64,000 nucleotides of DNA from contig NZ_JARUBP010000001.1 of the NCBI RefSeq assembly GCF_029626225.1, positions 2,356,001-2,420,000 on the forward strand, written 5' to 3'. Shown here one piece after another: positions 27,449 through 38,182 of the stretch; the first letter of the stretch is position 1, and every line of letters starts with the position of its first letter. This DNA comes from Asanoa sp. WMMD1127 (lineage in GTDB: Bacteria > Actinomycetota > Actinomycetes > Mycobacteriales > Micromonosporaceae). The notes beneath the pieces were generated by a model, which searched no databases, was not told the origin of the DNA, and saw only the letters and a program-made list of their open reading frames with translations. The translations under genes were made by a program, and so were the position numbers.

Positions 27449-28684
<1,236 letters not shown>

Positions 28685-28687
28685 TCA

Positions 28688-28699
28688 CCTGGATCCAGG
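28688..28699. promoter_or_regulatory. 12-bp palindrome between hpd and the Lrp regulator
   Basis: CCTGGATCCAGG is a perfect palindrome 42 bp upstream of hpd. A second imperfect repeat (TTGTCTGCGCAGCTTGTGCAA) lies downstream of it at 28721-28741. Both are candidate binding sites for the divergent Lrp/AsnC protein, which normally binds imperfect palindromes in its own promoter. Confidence 0.35.
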
Positions 28700-28762
28700 C
28701 GCTGGTCAACTGTCCTAGAATTGTCTGCGCAGCTTGTGCAATCCGTCCGGAGGATGGGCGAA

Positions 28763-29275
28763 ATGACGTCGCAGATTGTCCAGCTCGACGGCCTGGATGC
28801 CGCCTTGATCAACCTGCTGGCTGAGGAGCCCCGGATCGGCGTCCTTGAATGCTCCCGACGGCTGCGGGTGGCCCGCGGGACGGTGCAGGCCCGGCTCGAC
28901 AAGCTCGTCGCGCGCGGGGTGATCCGCGGCTTCGGGCCCGAGATCCAGCCGGCGTCGATCGGCTACGGGGTGACCGCGTTCGTGACGCTGGAGATCAGCC
29001 AGCGTCAGGGGCACGACCCGGTAGCGGTGCACCTGTCGCGCATCCCCGAGGTGTTGGAGGCGCACACGATCACCGGCTCCGGCGACCTGATGTGCCGGGT
29101 GGTGGCCCGGTCCAACGCCGACCTGCAGCGGGTGATCGACCGGATCGTCGCGCACGGCACGGTGGCCCGGGCATCGACGATCATCTCGTTGACGGAGCAG
29201 ATTCCGTTCCGGGTGCTGCCGTTGGTCGCCGCTGCTTCGGCGGGCGGGCCGGGGCCTTCCGCGGACGCGGATTAA
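28763..29275 (+). CDS. Lrp/AsnC family transcriptional regulator
   Basis: A 170-aa regulator. N-terminal winged HTH: LDGLDAALINLLAEEPRIGVLECSR is interrupted by the recognition segment RVARGTVQARLDKLVARG. The C-terminal ligand-binding RAM domain covers ITGSGDLMCRVVARSNADL. ATG 28763 is chosen because GGAGG lies 9 bases upstream; ATG 28754 would be too close. Members sense amino acids. Divergence from hpd points to control of tyrosine catabolism with tyrosine, phenylalanine or a derivative as effector (inference). Confidence 0.88.
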   Translation: MTSQIVQLDGLDAALINLLAEEPRIGVLECSRRLRVARGTVQARLDKLVARGVIRGFGPEIQPASIGYGVTAFVTLEISQRQGHDPVAVHLSRIPEVLEAHTITGSGDLMCRVVARSNADLQRVIDRIVAHGTVARASTIISLTEQIPFRVLPLVAAASAGGPGPSADAD

Positions 29276-29341
29276 TCTCACAAATCGCATCGACACGGGT
29301 TTATCGCCGTCCCGGGATCGGCTCCGGCGTGTCGTTACGGT

Positions 29342-30760
29342 GTGCCGGTGGCGAGGGGGAACGGCCCCTGTGTGAAGTGCTGGGCCGCGTTCGTGGCGGT
29401 CCTCCTCGTCGTGGGCTACTTCACCGGCGTGCTGACCCCGCTGCTCGACCGCGTCTGGGCCATGGTCAACACCTCCAGCCCGATGACGAACCCGGCGCCG
29501 CTGTGGCAGCAACAGCTCGGCGGCACCCCGCGCAGCGGCACGATCGCCGGCGGCGCGGTGATCATCGAGCACCGCACGCTGGTCGAGTCGCGCGGGCTCG
29601 GCTCCGGCGCGCAGCTCTGGGAGCACAAGGCCGACTGGGCCGCGGTCGCCGGCGAGGGCGCCAGCGCCGTCGTGGTCACCGGCAAACTGCTGGTCAAGGG
29701 GTACGAGGTGGTCGACCCCATGTCCGGCTCGGTGCGCCGCCGCGACACCGAGGCCCGGGCGGTCTGGACCTATCGCAACGGCATGCTCGACGTGCGCTGC
29801 CACGGGCCGGAGGACTGCACGCTCAGCGCCTGGGACCCGCTGGGCTCCACCCCGCGCTGGAGCGTGCAGATCCCGGGCATCGGCTTCGTGCTGTTCGCCG
29901 ACAACCCCGACATCCTCGGCACCCAGCCACTGACCGCCAAGCGGATCGACGGCAACGCCGGTGGGCCCGACCTGATGCCGCCGATGGTCGGGCTGCCGAT
30001 CGACGACCAGGTCTTCGTCGTCGACACCGCGGCCGGGCAGGTGGTCCGCGAGATCACGCCGGAGCGCGACGAGCGCATCGTCGTGGTCGGCGGTCGGGTG
30101 CTGCGGATCAAGGCGGTCTCGGCCGACGGGACCTGTTACTTCTCGGTGGTCGCCTCGGACGCCGCGACCGGTGGCGAGGTGTGGCGCAACGCCGGCATCA
30201 ACCTGCGCACGGCCAAGGACGGCGGGTGCGCCCAGCGCGACGACCCGGCCGGTGGGCGCAACGTGATCGTCGGGGTCGCGGCCGACGCCCGCGAGCTGGT
30301 CATCGACGCCTACGACGGGCGGTTCCTGTTCACCGGCGCCCCGGGCGAGCACCTGCTGGGCGTCGACGATCGCTACGCGGTCGTGCGTACCGCCGATGGT
30401 GGCGCGGTGCGCAGCGTCGAGCTCGGCGGCAACGGCCGGTGGCAGCGCCCGGCGGCGCCGCGCAGCAACGTGGCGCTGACCCCACCCGCGGTCGTCGTGG
30501 TCGACGAGAAGCCCGACAAGATCATTGCGGTCAACCCGGGTACGGGCGCGGAGCTGGTCAACGTCCGCTCGGACGCGGACGTGCTTGCCGTGGGCCCCGC
30601 CGGCATGATCGTCGTGAGCGGCCGCGACATCGCCTACCTGCCCTTCCGCGGCGCCGCTGGAGGGCCGGCTCCGCCGCCGGCTGGCGGCAATCCGGGCACA
30701 CCGGACGATGACTGGCCCGAGTGCGGCGGCCCCAAACAAGAGGTCTGCAAAGGCGGCTAG
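29342..30760 (+). CDS. Membrane-anchored PQQ-like beta-propeller protein
   Basis: A 472-aa protein: short cytoplasmic N-terminus, membrane helix (about residues 14-32) and an outer beta-propeller with blades such as LVESRGLGSGAQLWEHKA, FVVDTAAGQVVREITPE and IAVNPGTGAELVNVRS. The C-terminus is Pro/Gly-rich. Paired Cys occur in VRCHGPEDC and PECGGPKQEVC. GTG 29342 and GTG 29348 are both possible starts. No catalytic motif was seen. It stands between the Lrp regulator and the class I fumarase, 11 bp before the latter. Confidence 0.6.
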   Translation: MPVARGNGPCVKCWAAFVAVLLVVGYFTGVLTPLLDRVWAMVNTSSPMTNPAPLWQQQLGGTPRSGTIAGGAVIIEHRTLVESRGLGSGAQLWEHKADWAAVAGEGASAVVVTGKLLVKGYEVVDPMSGSVRRRDTEARAVWTYRNGMLDVRCHGPEDCTLSAWDPLGSTPRWSVQIPGIGFVLFADNPDILGTQPLTAKRIDGNAGGPDLMPPMVGLPIDDQVFVVDTAAGQVVREITPERDERIVVVGGRVLRIKAVSADGTCYFSVVASDAATGGEVWRNAGINLRTAKDGGCAQRDDPAGGRNVIVGVAADARELVIDAYDGRFLFTGAPGEHLLGVDDRYAVVRTADGGAVRSVELGGNGRWQRPAAPRSNVALTPPAVVVVDEKPDKIIAVNPGTGAELVNVRSDADVLAVGPAGMIVVSGRDIAYLPFRGAAGGPAPPPAGGNPGTPDDDWPECGGPKQEVCKGG

Positions 30761-30771
30761 GCTAGCCGCTC

Positions 30772-32439
<1,668 letters not shown>

Positions 32440-32448
32440 GACTACCGG

Positions 32449-32461
32449 AGTTCTTAGAACT
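32449..32461. promoter_or_regulatory. 13-bp palindrome upstream of the RAMA-domain gene
   Basis: AGTTCT-T-AGAACT is a perfect palindrome 10 bp after the fumarase stop and 56 bp before the next GTG start. It could be an operator for the small ribbon-helix-helix-like protein or part of a short terminator; no T run follows directly. Confidence 0.3.
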
Positions 32462-32516
32462 TTCCCGCTCTTGCATCAGTCCTCAGCGATCGGTAATCTC
32501 CTCATAGGAGGGTGCC

Positions 32517-32903
32517 GTGGCCCAAGTCGAGATCGATGACGAGACCAACAGTTACCTCGAGTTCGCCGCCAACCTGACCGGGCAGACGAAGGGCCAGGTT
32601 GTCGCGCAACTGGTTGCACGCAGTCGTCTCACCACGCAGCCAGAAGCGGTCGACGGCTCGCCTTCAACCGTGAAGATCCATTGCGACTACAACGGATTTC
32701 GGACGAAGGCACTGTTCCACCGGGGTCCGGGCCGGATCGAGATCGAGGACGGCCCGCTCAAGGGGCGCGCGTTCCGCAGCCCGAGCGAGGCCGCTCGCGA
32801 GGTCGTGCGTCATTACAACCCGGCGGTCTCACCTCATCGCAACGGGTGGGTCTTCTGGGTCGTGACTGCGACAGGCAAGCAACTCCAAACCATCCGTCCG
32901 TAG
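32517..32903 (+). CDS. Small protein with RHH-like N-terminus and RAMA/DUF4357-like C-terminus
   Basis: A 128-aa protein behind a strong AGGAGG site (GTG 32517). Residues 1-35 (VEIDDETNSYLEFAANLTGQ) resemble a ribbon-helix-helix DNA-binding segment. Residues 55-128 carry the RAMA pattern: KALFHRGPGRIEIEDG, RAFRSPSEAAREVV and NGWVFWVVTATGKQL. RAMA domains are predicted to read modified DNA and occur in restriction and conflict systems. The next gene encodes a HEPN Abi-like protein. Codon use is visibly less G/C-biased than the neighbours, which suggests transfer. Confidence 0.55.
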   Translation: MAQVEIDDETNSYLEFAANLTGQTKGQVVAQLVARSRLTTQPEAVDGSPSTVKIHCDYNGFRTKALFHRGPGRIEIEDGPLKGRAFRSPSEAAREVVRHYNPAVSPHRNGWVFWVVTATGKQLQTIRP

Positions 32904-33015
32904 CGTGATCGACGGGCAGAGCAGTGCCCCGGGTTGCTTGCGAGCAGAGGCAACACCGGGGCGTACGGATCGATTATAGGCCAGATTCGAAGTGCGCTTC
33001 GGGGGAGAGTTCATC

Positions 33016-33657
33016 GTGGGGTTCGGTGAGGTCGAGAAGGCGCTCTCGCCGGCCCGCGTCGAGCCCTATTTGCGGGGCATGGGCGGCGACCGGCCTGCGG
33101 CCATCAGGCTATATGAGTGGAACACGGCGATTTCGGGTGCGTTCTATGAGTCGCTTGCCCATCTTGAGGTAGGCCTGCGGAACGGCATCAACGATCAGTT
33201 GCGTGCGATGGCTCACCGCGACGACTGGTGGGACTCGCCTGCGCTGACATTGACGGCCAGTGCCCTGGACATGCTGGTCAAGGCCAAGGGCGAAGTCGCT
33301 CGACGTGCCAACAGCAAGCCTGGCCACGTCGTCGCCGCGCTTCCGTTCGGGTTCTGGGTGGGATTGCTCAGCGCGGGCCGCGGATGCAACTACGAGACAA
33401 CTCTCTGGCGCCCGGCGATACACCGCGCGTTTCCGCATTACCGTGGTCCGCGGGCACCGCTCCACCAGCGGCTGGAGACGTTGCGGCTGCTGCGCAACCG
33501 GATCGCGCATCACGAGCCCATCCATCGTCGCCATCTGGCCGCCGATTACGGCACCCTGCTTCTTGCTGCCGGTTGGCTTTCGGCTGATTTCGCGGTCTGG
33601 ATTCGCTCGACGAGCCGGATACCCGCAGTGCTCGCCGCGCGTCCGCCAATCCCCTGA
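33016..33657 (+). CDS. Abi-like HEPN-domain protein (putative abortive-infection RNase)
   Basis: A 213-aa protein of the Abi_2/AbiD-like family. The conserved stretch [32 protein letters not shown] and [13 protein letters not shown] lead to [10 protein letters not shown], the R-x4-H HEPN active-site motif of metal-independent RNases. GTG 33016 is chosen because GGGGGAGAG precedes it; GTG 32992 is an upstream alternative. Such proteins act in phage exclusion or toxin systems. Base composition is lower in G/C than the flanking fumarase genes, and the pair with the RAMA gene suggests a small acquired defence cassette (inference). Confidence 0.65.
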   Translation: MGFGEVEKALSPARVEPYLRGMGGDRPAAIRLYEWNTAISGAFYESLAHLEVGLRNGINDQLRAMAHRDDWWDSPALTLTASALDMLVKAKGEVARRANSKPGHVVAALPFGFWVGLLSAGRGCNYETTLWRPAIHRAFPHYRGPRAPLHQRLETLRLLRNRIAHHEPIHRRHLAADYGTLLLAAGWLSADFAVWIRSTSRIPAVLAARPPIP

Positions 33658-33707
33658 GCGGTCTGGATCACTCTGCGTGCTTCCCGCGCTCGGGGGAGGA
33701 TGGTGGG

Positions 33708-35108
33708 GTGACGGCGGTTGAGGAGAACGGGTTCCGCGTCGAGCGGGACACCATGGGTGAGGTACGGGTGCCGGCCGAGGCGTTGTGGCGGGCGCAGACG
33801 CAGCGGGCGGTGGAGAACTTCCCGGTGTCGGGGCGGGGCATCGAGCCCGGCAACATCCGGGCGCTGGCACAGATCAAGGGGGCGGCGGCCGCCGTCAACG
33901 GCGAGCTCGGGGTGATCGACGCCGACCTGGCCCAGGCGATCCAGGTCGCCGCCGCGCACGTGGCGGGTGGTGGGTTCGACGACCAGTTCCCGATCGACGT
34001 GTTCCAGACGGGCTCCGGCACGTCGTCCAACATGAACGCCAACGAGGTCATCGCGACCCTGGCAGCCCGGGAGCTGGGGCGCGACGTGCACCCCAACGAC
34101 CACGTCAACGCGTCGCAGTCCAGCAACGACGTCTACCCGTCGTCGATCCATCTCGCCGCGACGGAGGCGGTGGTCAACGAGCTGGTCCCGGCCCTGTCTC
34201 ACTTGGCTGATGCCCTGTCCACGAAGGCCGCGGAGTTCGCGACCGTGGTCAAGGCCGGCCGTACCCACCTGATGGACGCCACGCCGGTCACCCTGGGCCA
34301 GGAGTTCGGCGGGTACGCGGCTCAGGTCCGCAACGGCATCGCCCGCGTCGAGTCGTCGGTGCCCCGGTTGGCCGAGCTGCCGCTGGGCGGCACCGCGGTC
34401 GGCACGGGCGTGAACACGCCGCCGGGTTTCGCGGCCGCGGTCATCTCGCGGTTGCGCGACGCGACGGGCCTCCCGCTCACGGAGGCCGGCGACCACTTCG
34501 AGGCCCAGGGCGCCCGCGACGGCCTGGTCGAGGCCTCGGGCCAACTCCGCACGGTCGCGGTCAGCCTCTACAAGATCGCCAACGACATCCGCTGGATGGG
34601 CTCCGGCCCCCGCGCGGGCCTGGGCGAGCTCCGCATCCCGGACCTCCAGCCGGGTTCGTCCATCATGCCGGGCAAGGTGAACCCGGTCGTCTGCGAATCG
34701 GTCCGCCAGGTCTCGGCCCAGGTGATCGGCAACGACGCGACGATCGCCTTCGCCGGCACCCAGGGCGACTTCGAGCTCAACGTGATGCTGCCGGTGATGG
34801 CCCGCAACATCCTGGAGTCGATCCGCCTGCTGGCGGCCGCGAGCCGGATGCTGGCCGACCGGTGCGTGGTCGGATTAGCGGCCAACGAGGACGTGACCCG
34901 GGCGTACGCCGAAGGCTCACCCTCGATCGTGACGCCCCTGAACCGCCACCTGGGCTACGACGAAGCCGCCGCCATCGCAAAGGAGGCCCTGGCCAGCGGC
35001 CGCTCCATCCGCGCGGTCGTCGTCGACCGCGGCCACGTGGCCAGCGGCAAGATCACCGAAGAACAGCTCGACGAGCTCCTGGACGTCCTCCGCATGACCC
35101 GCCCCTAG
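33708..35108 (+). CDS. fumC: Fumarate hydratase, class II
   Basis: A 466-aa cofactor-free fumarase of the aspartase/argininosuccinase superfamily. [16 protein letters not shown] (about 99-114), [33 protein letters not shown] and the signature [10 protein letters not shown] (about 319-328) are intact. GTG start behind GGGGGAGG. It is a robust housekeeping form, so with the class I gene nearby the strain carries both isozyme classes. Confidence 0.96.
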   Translation: MTAVEENGFRVERDTMGEVRVPAEALWRAQTQRAVENFPVSGRGIEPGNIRALAQIKGAAAAVNGELGVIDADLAQAIQVAAAHVAGGGFDDQFPIDVFQTGSGTSSNMNANEVIATLAARELGRDVHPNDHVNASQSSNDVYPSSIHLAATEAVVNELVPALSHLADALSTKAAEFATVVKAGRTHLMDATPVTLGQEFGGYAAQVRNGIARVESSVPRLAELPLGGTAVGTGVNTPPGFAAAVISRLRDATGLPLTEAGDHFEAQGARDGLVEASGQLRTVAVSLYKIANDIRWMGSGPRAGLGELRIPDLQPGSSIMPGKVNPVVCESVRQVSAQVIGNDATIAFAGTQGDFELNVMLPVMARNILESIRLLAAASRMLADRCVVGLAANEDVTRAYAEGSPSIVTPLNRHLGYDEAAAIAKEALASGRSIRAVVVDRGHVASGKITEEQLDELLDVLRMTRP

Positions 35109-35470
35109 CCGCCGAGGGGGCTCCGACGGTGGGCGGCTCGACCGCAGGCGGCACCCGTTGATTGCGTCGCGGCCCAGTGGTGTGTCGGTCGGGCTGCAAG
35201 CCGATCGGGGGTCGTGCGTCCAGCACGTACACGTTCTGGCATGTGCGTACATGCCAGAACATGTCGGCGCTCGGGCAGACACCTGCTCCTGGGGGAGCGC
35301 GACCAGGCGGAAAGTTGCGAAACGTCGCGCCGCCGTCCGCGGCAGCGCGCGGACCGAGCCGCACGGCCCGAGCCCCTGGCGGCTGGTCCAGCCGTGCGAG
35401 TCCGACCTGCGGTCGCGCTGCGTAGGCGCGCGACCAGCCCTGTGGCCGGGTAGCTCCGCCATTGGCCCCG
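35109..35470. other. Intergenic region between fumC and the LacI gene
   Basis: A 362-bp stretch between convergent genes with no supportable gene. Its main feature is the 28-bp perfect inverted repeat at 35233-35260. A GTAC-containing motif is repeated around it (35226-35231 and 35246-35251). The rest looks featureless. Confidence 0.45.
35233..35260. repeat. Perfect 12+12 bp inverted repeat
   Basis: GTTCTGGCATGT (35233-35244) and ACATGCCAGAAC (35249-35260) are exact complements around GCGT. The moderate A/T content and absence of a T run argue against a simple terminator, though it lies between two convergent genes. It could be a dimeric-regulator operator or a relic of a lost gene's promoter. 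Confidence 0.5.
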
Positions 35471-36460
35471 TCAGGCGGCGGAGCTGCGGCGGATCTGCAG
35501 AGGCGCCGGTTCGACGCGGTGCCAGGACGGGCCTGTTTCGCCGGCGAGCAAGGCTCGCGTGGCCAGGGCGGCCATGTGTTCCACCGGTTGGCGGACCGAG
35601 GTCATCGCGGGCGTGGCGACCGAGGCCAGGAAGCTGTCGTCGAAGCCGACCAGGGCGACGTCGTCCGGCACTCGGCGGCCGCTTTCGTTCAGGGCGCGTA
35701 GCACGCCCATCGCGGTCAGGTCGCAGGCCGCGAAGATGCCGTCCAGGTCCGGGTGGGCGGCGAGGAGTTCCTTGGTGCCGGCCACCCCGGCCTCCAGGCA
35801 GAAGCCGCCTTCCGCGCCGATGGGTTCGTGGCCGGCGTCCACCGACGCGAGGCTGAAGCCGTTGCGGCGGGCGGTCGCGCACGAGTTGCCGTGTTTGCCG
35901 TGGACCGCTACCACCTTGCGGCGGCCCGTGCGGTAGAGGTGTTCGACCGCGGCCCGGGCGCCGGCGACGTTCTCGGCCTCGACCACCGGGACGCCGCGGG
36001 CCGAGCGGCCCAGCGAGACCACGCGGTCGCAGCGGGCGGTGAAGCGGGCAGCCAGGTCGGGCGGGACGTTGATCAGGAGGGCGCCGACGCCGACGATGTG
36101 CGCCACGTCGTCGAGACGGGTGGGTGCCTCCGGCTCGTCGATGACGTGCGTGCGCATTTGCGTGTCGCTGCCCGCGAGGGCCGAGAGGATGCCCGACACC
36201 ACGCGGCTGTAGTAGGGGTTGCTGCCGACCTGCGTGGCGTCTTCGTCGATGATGACCAGGTCGATGACGTCGGCACGGCCCTTGGCCAGGGCGCGGGCTG
36301 CCAGGTCCGGGTGGTATCCGAGCGTCTCGACGGCCTGCCAGACGCGGTCGCGGGTGTTGGCGGACACCCGGCGGCCACCGGTGATCACGCGGGAAGCGGT
36401 GGCGCGGGAGACACCCGCCGCGCGGCCCACGTCTTCGAGTGTCGGCTTCTTTGCCTCCAT
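35471..36460 (-). CDS. LacI family transcriptional regulator
   Basis: A 329-aa repressor. N-terminal HTH and hinge: TLEDVGRAAGVSRATASRV and ARALAKG; the rest is a periplasmic-binding-protein-like sugar-sensing domain (VIDLVIIDEDATQ...VALVGFDDSFLASVATPAMTSVRQP). No sugar transporter or glycosidase lies next to it, so the target is unknown. ATG 36460 has no Shine-Dalgarno and sits 6 bases after a TAACAT -10 element, consistent with a leaderless, self-repressed transcript. The ATG overlaps the upstream stop by one base. Confidence 0.9.
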   Translation of the reverse strand: MEAKKPTLEDVGRAAGVSRATASRVITGGRRVSANTRDRVWQAVETLGYHPDLAARALAKGRADVIDLVIIDEDATQVGSNPYYSRVVSGILSALAGSDTQMRTHVIDEPEAPTRLDDVAHIVGVGALLINVPPDLAARFTARCDRVVSLGRSARGVPVVEAENVAGARAAVEHLYRTGRRKVVAVHGKHGNSCATARRNGFSLASVDAGHEPIGAEGGFCLEAGVAGTKELLAAHPDLDGIFAACDLTAMGVLRALNESGRRVPDDVALVGFDDSFLASVATPAMTSVRQPVEHMAALATRALLAGETGPSWHRVEPAPLQIRRSSAA

Positions 36461-37377
36461 CAGTGCATGTTAGAAGAGAGAGCGCTCTCCTCGACATCCT
36501 GTTTTCGCCTTGTGCGCCATCCGCGCGCCACCAACGCCGCTCGGACCTCGCGGACCACCTCGGAGAACTCCCGCCGGGGGGACGTACGCAGCACGAGCCA
36601 GGCATTGTTGATCATGACTGCCTCCGCGCCCGGGTCGGGTGTGCACCACAGCGCCACCCGGAACTCGGGCCAGGCCAGCGGCGGGCGCACCGCGAACATC
36701 GGCGGGCGGGCCACCGCCATGGGCAGCCCGGCCAGATAGAGCCGGATCCGCAGCAGCGACTCGGCCCGGGACGCCGCGTTGCCGTCGGCCAGGGCCAGCG
36801 TGTGCGCGGCCCGGCGGCCGCCCGGCCGGTCGCCGAGCCGGCCCGCCACCGCCCGTAGCTCCGCCGTCGAGACCAGCCGCTGGAACAGCAGCCCGTCGAC
36901 CAACGCCACGGCGTCGGGCAGCGGCAGCCAGACCGCGGAGTCCCAGGCCGTGCGGGCCGGCCCGGTCGCCGGCACCACGTCGTCGCCACCGGCCAACCGG
37001 ACCGAGCCGACGTCGACCGGGTCGAGCCGGACCCGGTGCAGCCGCGTCCCGGCCTGGTTGCCCACCCGCCGATGGCCGCGCAGGATCAGGTGCACCGGGT
37101 CATCCGCGCCGGCGGCAGCCGGGACCCCGAGCGCCTCCGCCGCCGACGGGCCGGCCAGCACGACCGAACCGGGCGGCATGCGGGCCAGCGTCGCCCGGCA
37201 GAACAACAGATGGTCGACCGGCAGCCGGGCATCCGCATAAACGTCGTGCCGCAGCCGCGTCCAACCGCGGGCCCGCAACTGGTGCACGGTGAGCAGACCG
37301 GCCGCCACGGCCGCGCTGCCCCGGAACACCCGCCATTCGAGCGCGGCTGGACGAACGGCGGGACGAGAGGTTCGCAT
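36460..37377 (-). CDS. AbiEi/DUF559-type nuclease-like protein, probably degenerate
   Basis: A 305-aa protein of the abundant actinobacterial group with an N-terminal HTH/AbiEi-like region (GLLTVHQLRARGWTRLRHDV, DHLLFCRATLARMPPGSVVLAG) and a C-terminal Vsr-like DUF559 nuclease fold. The early Glu of AESLLRIRLYLAGLP remains, but the usual Asp-containing strand is RPPLAWPEFRVALWC and the DG motif that normally follows is replaced by CTPDPG, so catalysis is doubtful. Two perfect DnaA boxes lie upstream. Its last codons overlap the lacI-type gene's operator and start. Confidence 0.6.
   Translation of the reverse strand: MRTSRPAVRPAALEWRVFRGSAAVAAGLLTVHQLRARGWTRLRHDVYADARLPVDHLLFCRATLARMPPGSVVLAGPSAAEALGVPAAAGADDPVHLILRGHRRVGNQAGTRLHRVRLDPVDVGSVRLAGGDDVVPATGPARTAWDSAVWLPLPDAVALVDGLLFQRLVSTAELRAVAGRLGDRPGGRRAAHTLALADGNAASRAESLLRIRLYLAGLPMAVARPPMFAVRPPLAWPEFRVALWCTPDPGAEAVMINNAWLVLRTSPRREFSEVVREVRAALVARGWRTRRKQDVEESALSSNMH
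36467..36489 (-). promoter_or_regulatory. LacI-family operator and -10 element of the lacI-type gene
   Basis: GAGAGCGCTCTC (36478-36489) is a perfect 12-bp palindrome with the central CG typical of LacI-family operators. On the minus strand it lies 17 bp upstream of the start codon, just before TAACAT (36467-36472), which fits the TANNNT -10 of leaderless actinobacterial promoters. Both are inside the 3' end of the preceding coding region. Confidence 0.6.
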
Positions 37378-37417
37378 GTGAACAGCGTCCGACCAACACG
37401 CGACCGGTGGACAGACC

Positions 37418-37461
37418 TGTGGATAACCAGCGTGGGAGGCCCGTACACAGCCTGTGGATAA
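37418..37461. other. Pair of perfect DnaA boxes
   Basis: TGTGGATAA at 37418-37426 and again at 37453-37461 are exact reverse complements of the DnaA box TTATCCACA, in the same orientation and 35 bp apart. Near-matches flank them: GGTGGACAG (37406-37414) and TGTGGAAAG (37475-37483). The cluster lies in the 108-bp gap upstream of the nuclease-like gene. It is not the chromosomal origin, since no dnaA/dnaN genes are near. It may titrate DnaA or couple the downstream gene to DnaA. Confidence 0.55.
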
Positions 37462-37485
37462 CTCGCCCGCCCGCTGTGGAAAGGG

Positions 37486-38139
37486 CTAGGAGGTCAGCGC
37501 GCCCGAGACCGTCGCGGCCGCCGCGGCCACCAACGGACCGACCTCCTCGAGGGAGAGCGCCGACAGCGCCACCACCCCGACGCTCGCGTCCAACCCTTCG
37601 ACGCCGAGCACCGGCGCCGCCACACCGAACGCCCCGGGCTGCAACTCGCCGACCGTGGTCACCGGATCAGGCGAACCGGCCCGCCCGGCCAGGATCGCCC
37701 GCCCGGCCGCGCCCCGGGCCAGCGGATGCCGCGACCCGGCCCGATACGCAACGTGAAACGCCGTCCAGGTCGGCTCGACGACCGCCAGCGCCACGGCGTC
37801 CGTACCCTCGGCGATCGTCAGATGGGCCGTCGCACCGACCTCCTCGGCCAGCCGCCGCAACGCCGGCATGGCCGCCGAGATCACCAACGGATGGGCCCGC
37901 CGGGCCAGCTGCAGCACCCCCGCCCCGAGCCGCAACCGCCCGGCCGCGTCGCGCCTGACCAGCCCGTGCGACGTCAAGGCGCCGACCAGCCGGTAGACCA
38001 CCGCCCGCCCGACGCCCAGCCGCTCGGCGGCCTCGGTGACGGTCAATCCGTCCGGTGCGTCGGCGATCAGATAGAGCAGCCGCAGGCCACGATCCAGCGT
38101 CTGGGCCGTCTCACCCGCGCGGTAGCCCGGCTGCGTCAC
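37486..38139 (-). CDS. IclR family transcriptional regulator
   Basis: A 217-aa regulator, slightly short for the family. N-terminal winged HTH: QTLDRGLRLLYLIADAPDGL with TVTEAAERLGVGRAVVYRLV; the C-terminal effector domain contains LRRLAEEVGATAHLTIAEG and LARGAAGRAILAG. GTG start at 38139. It is divergent from cysS by 43 bp but more likely regulates a distant catabolic target or itself. IclR members often control aromatic catabolism, so the tyrosine genes are a possible but unsupported target. Confidence 0.85.
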   Translation of the reverse strand: MTQPGYRAGETAQTLDRGLRLLYLIADAPDGLTVTEAAERLGVGRAVVYRLVGALTSHGLVRRDAAGRLRLGAGVLQLARRAHPLVISAAMPALRRLAEEVGATAHLTIAEGTDAVALAVVEPTWTAFHVAYRAGSRHPLARGAAGRAILAGRAGSPDPVTTVGELQPGAFGVAAPVLGVEGLDASVGVVALSALSLEEVGPLVAAAAATVSGALTS

Positions 38140-38182
38140 ACCGCGAGCATAGGCGCAAACGGATCAACGCTACCCTTGTCAG

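Noticed and set aside
37400-37485. Chromosomal replication origin
   Set aside because: DnaA boxes are present, but there are only two perfect ones and no dnaA, dnaN or rpmH genes nearby.
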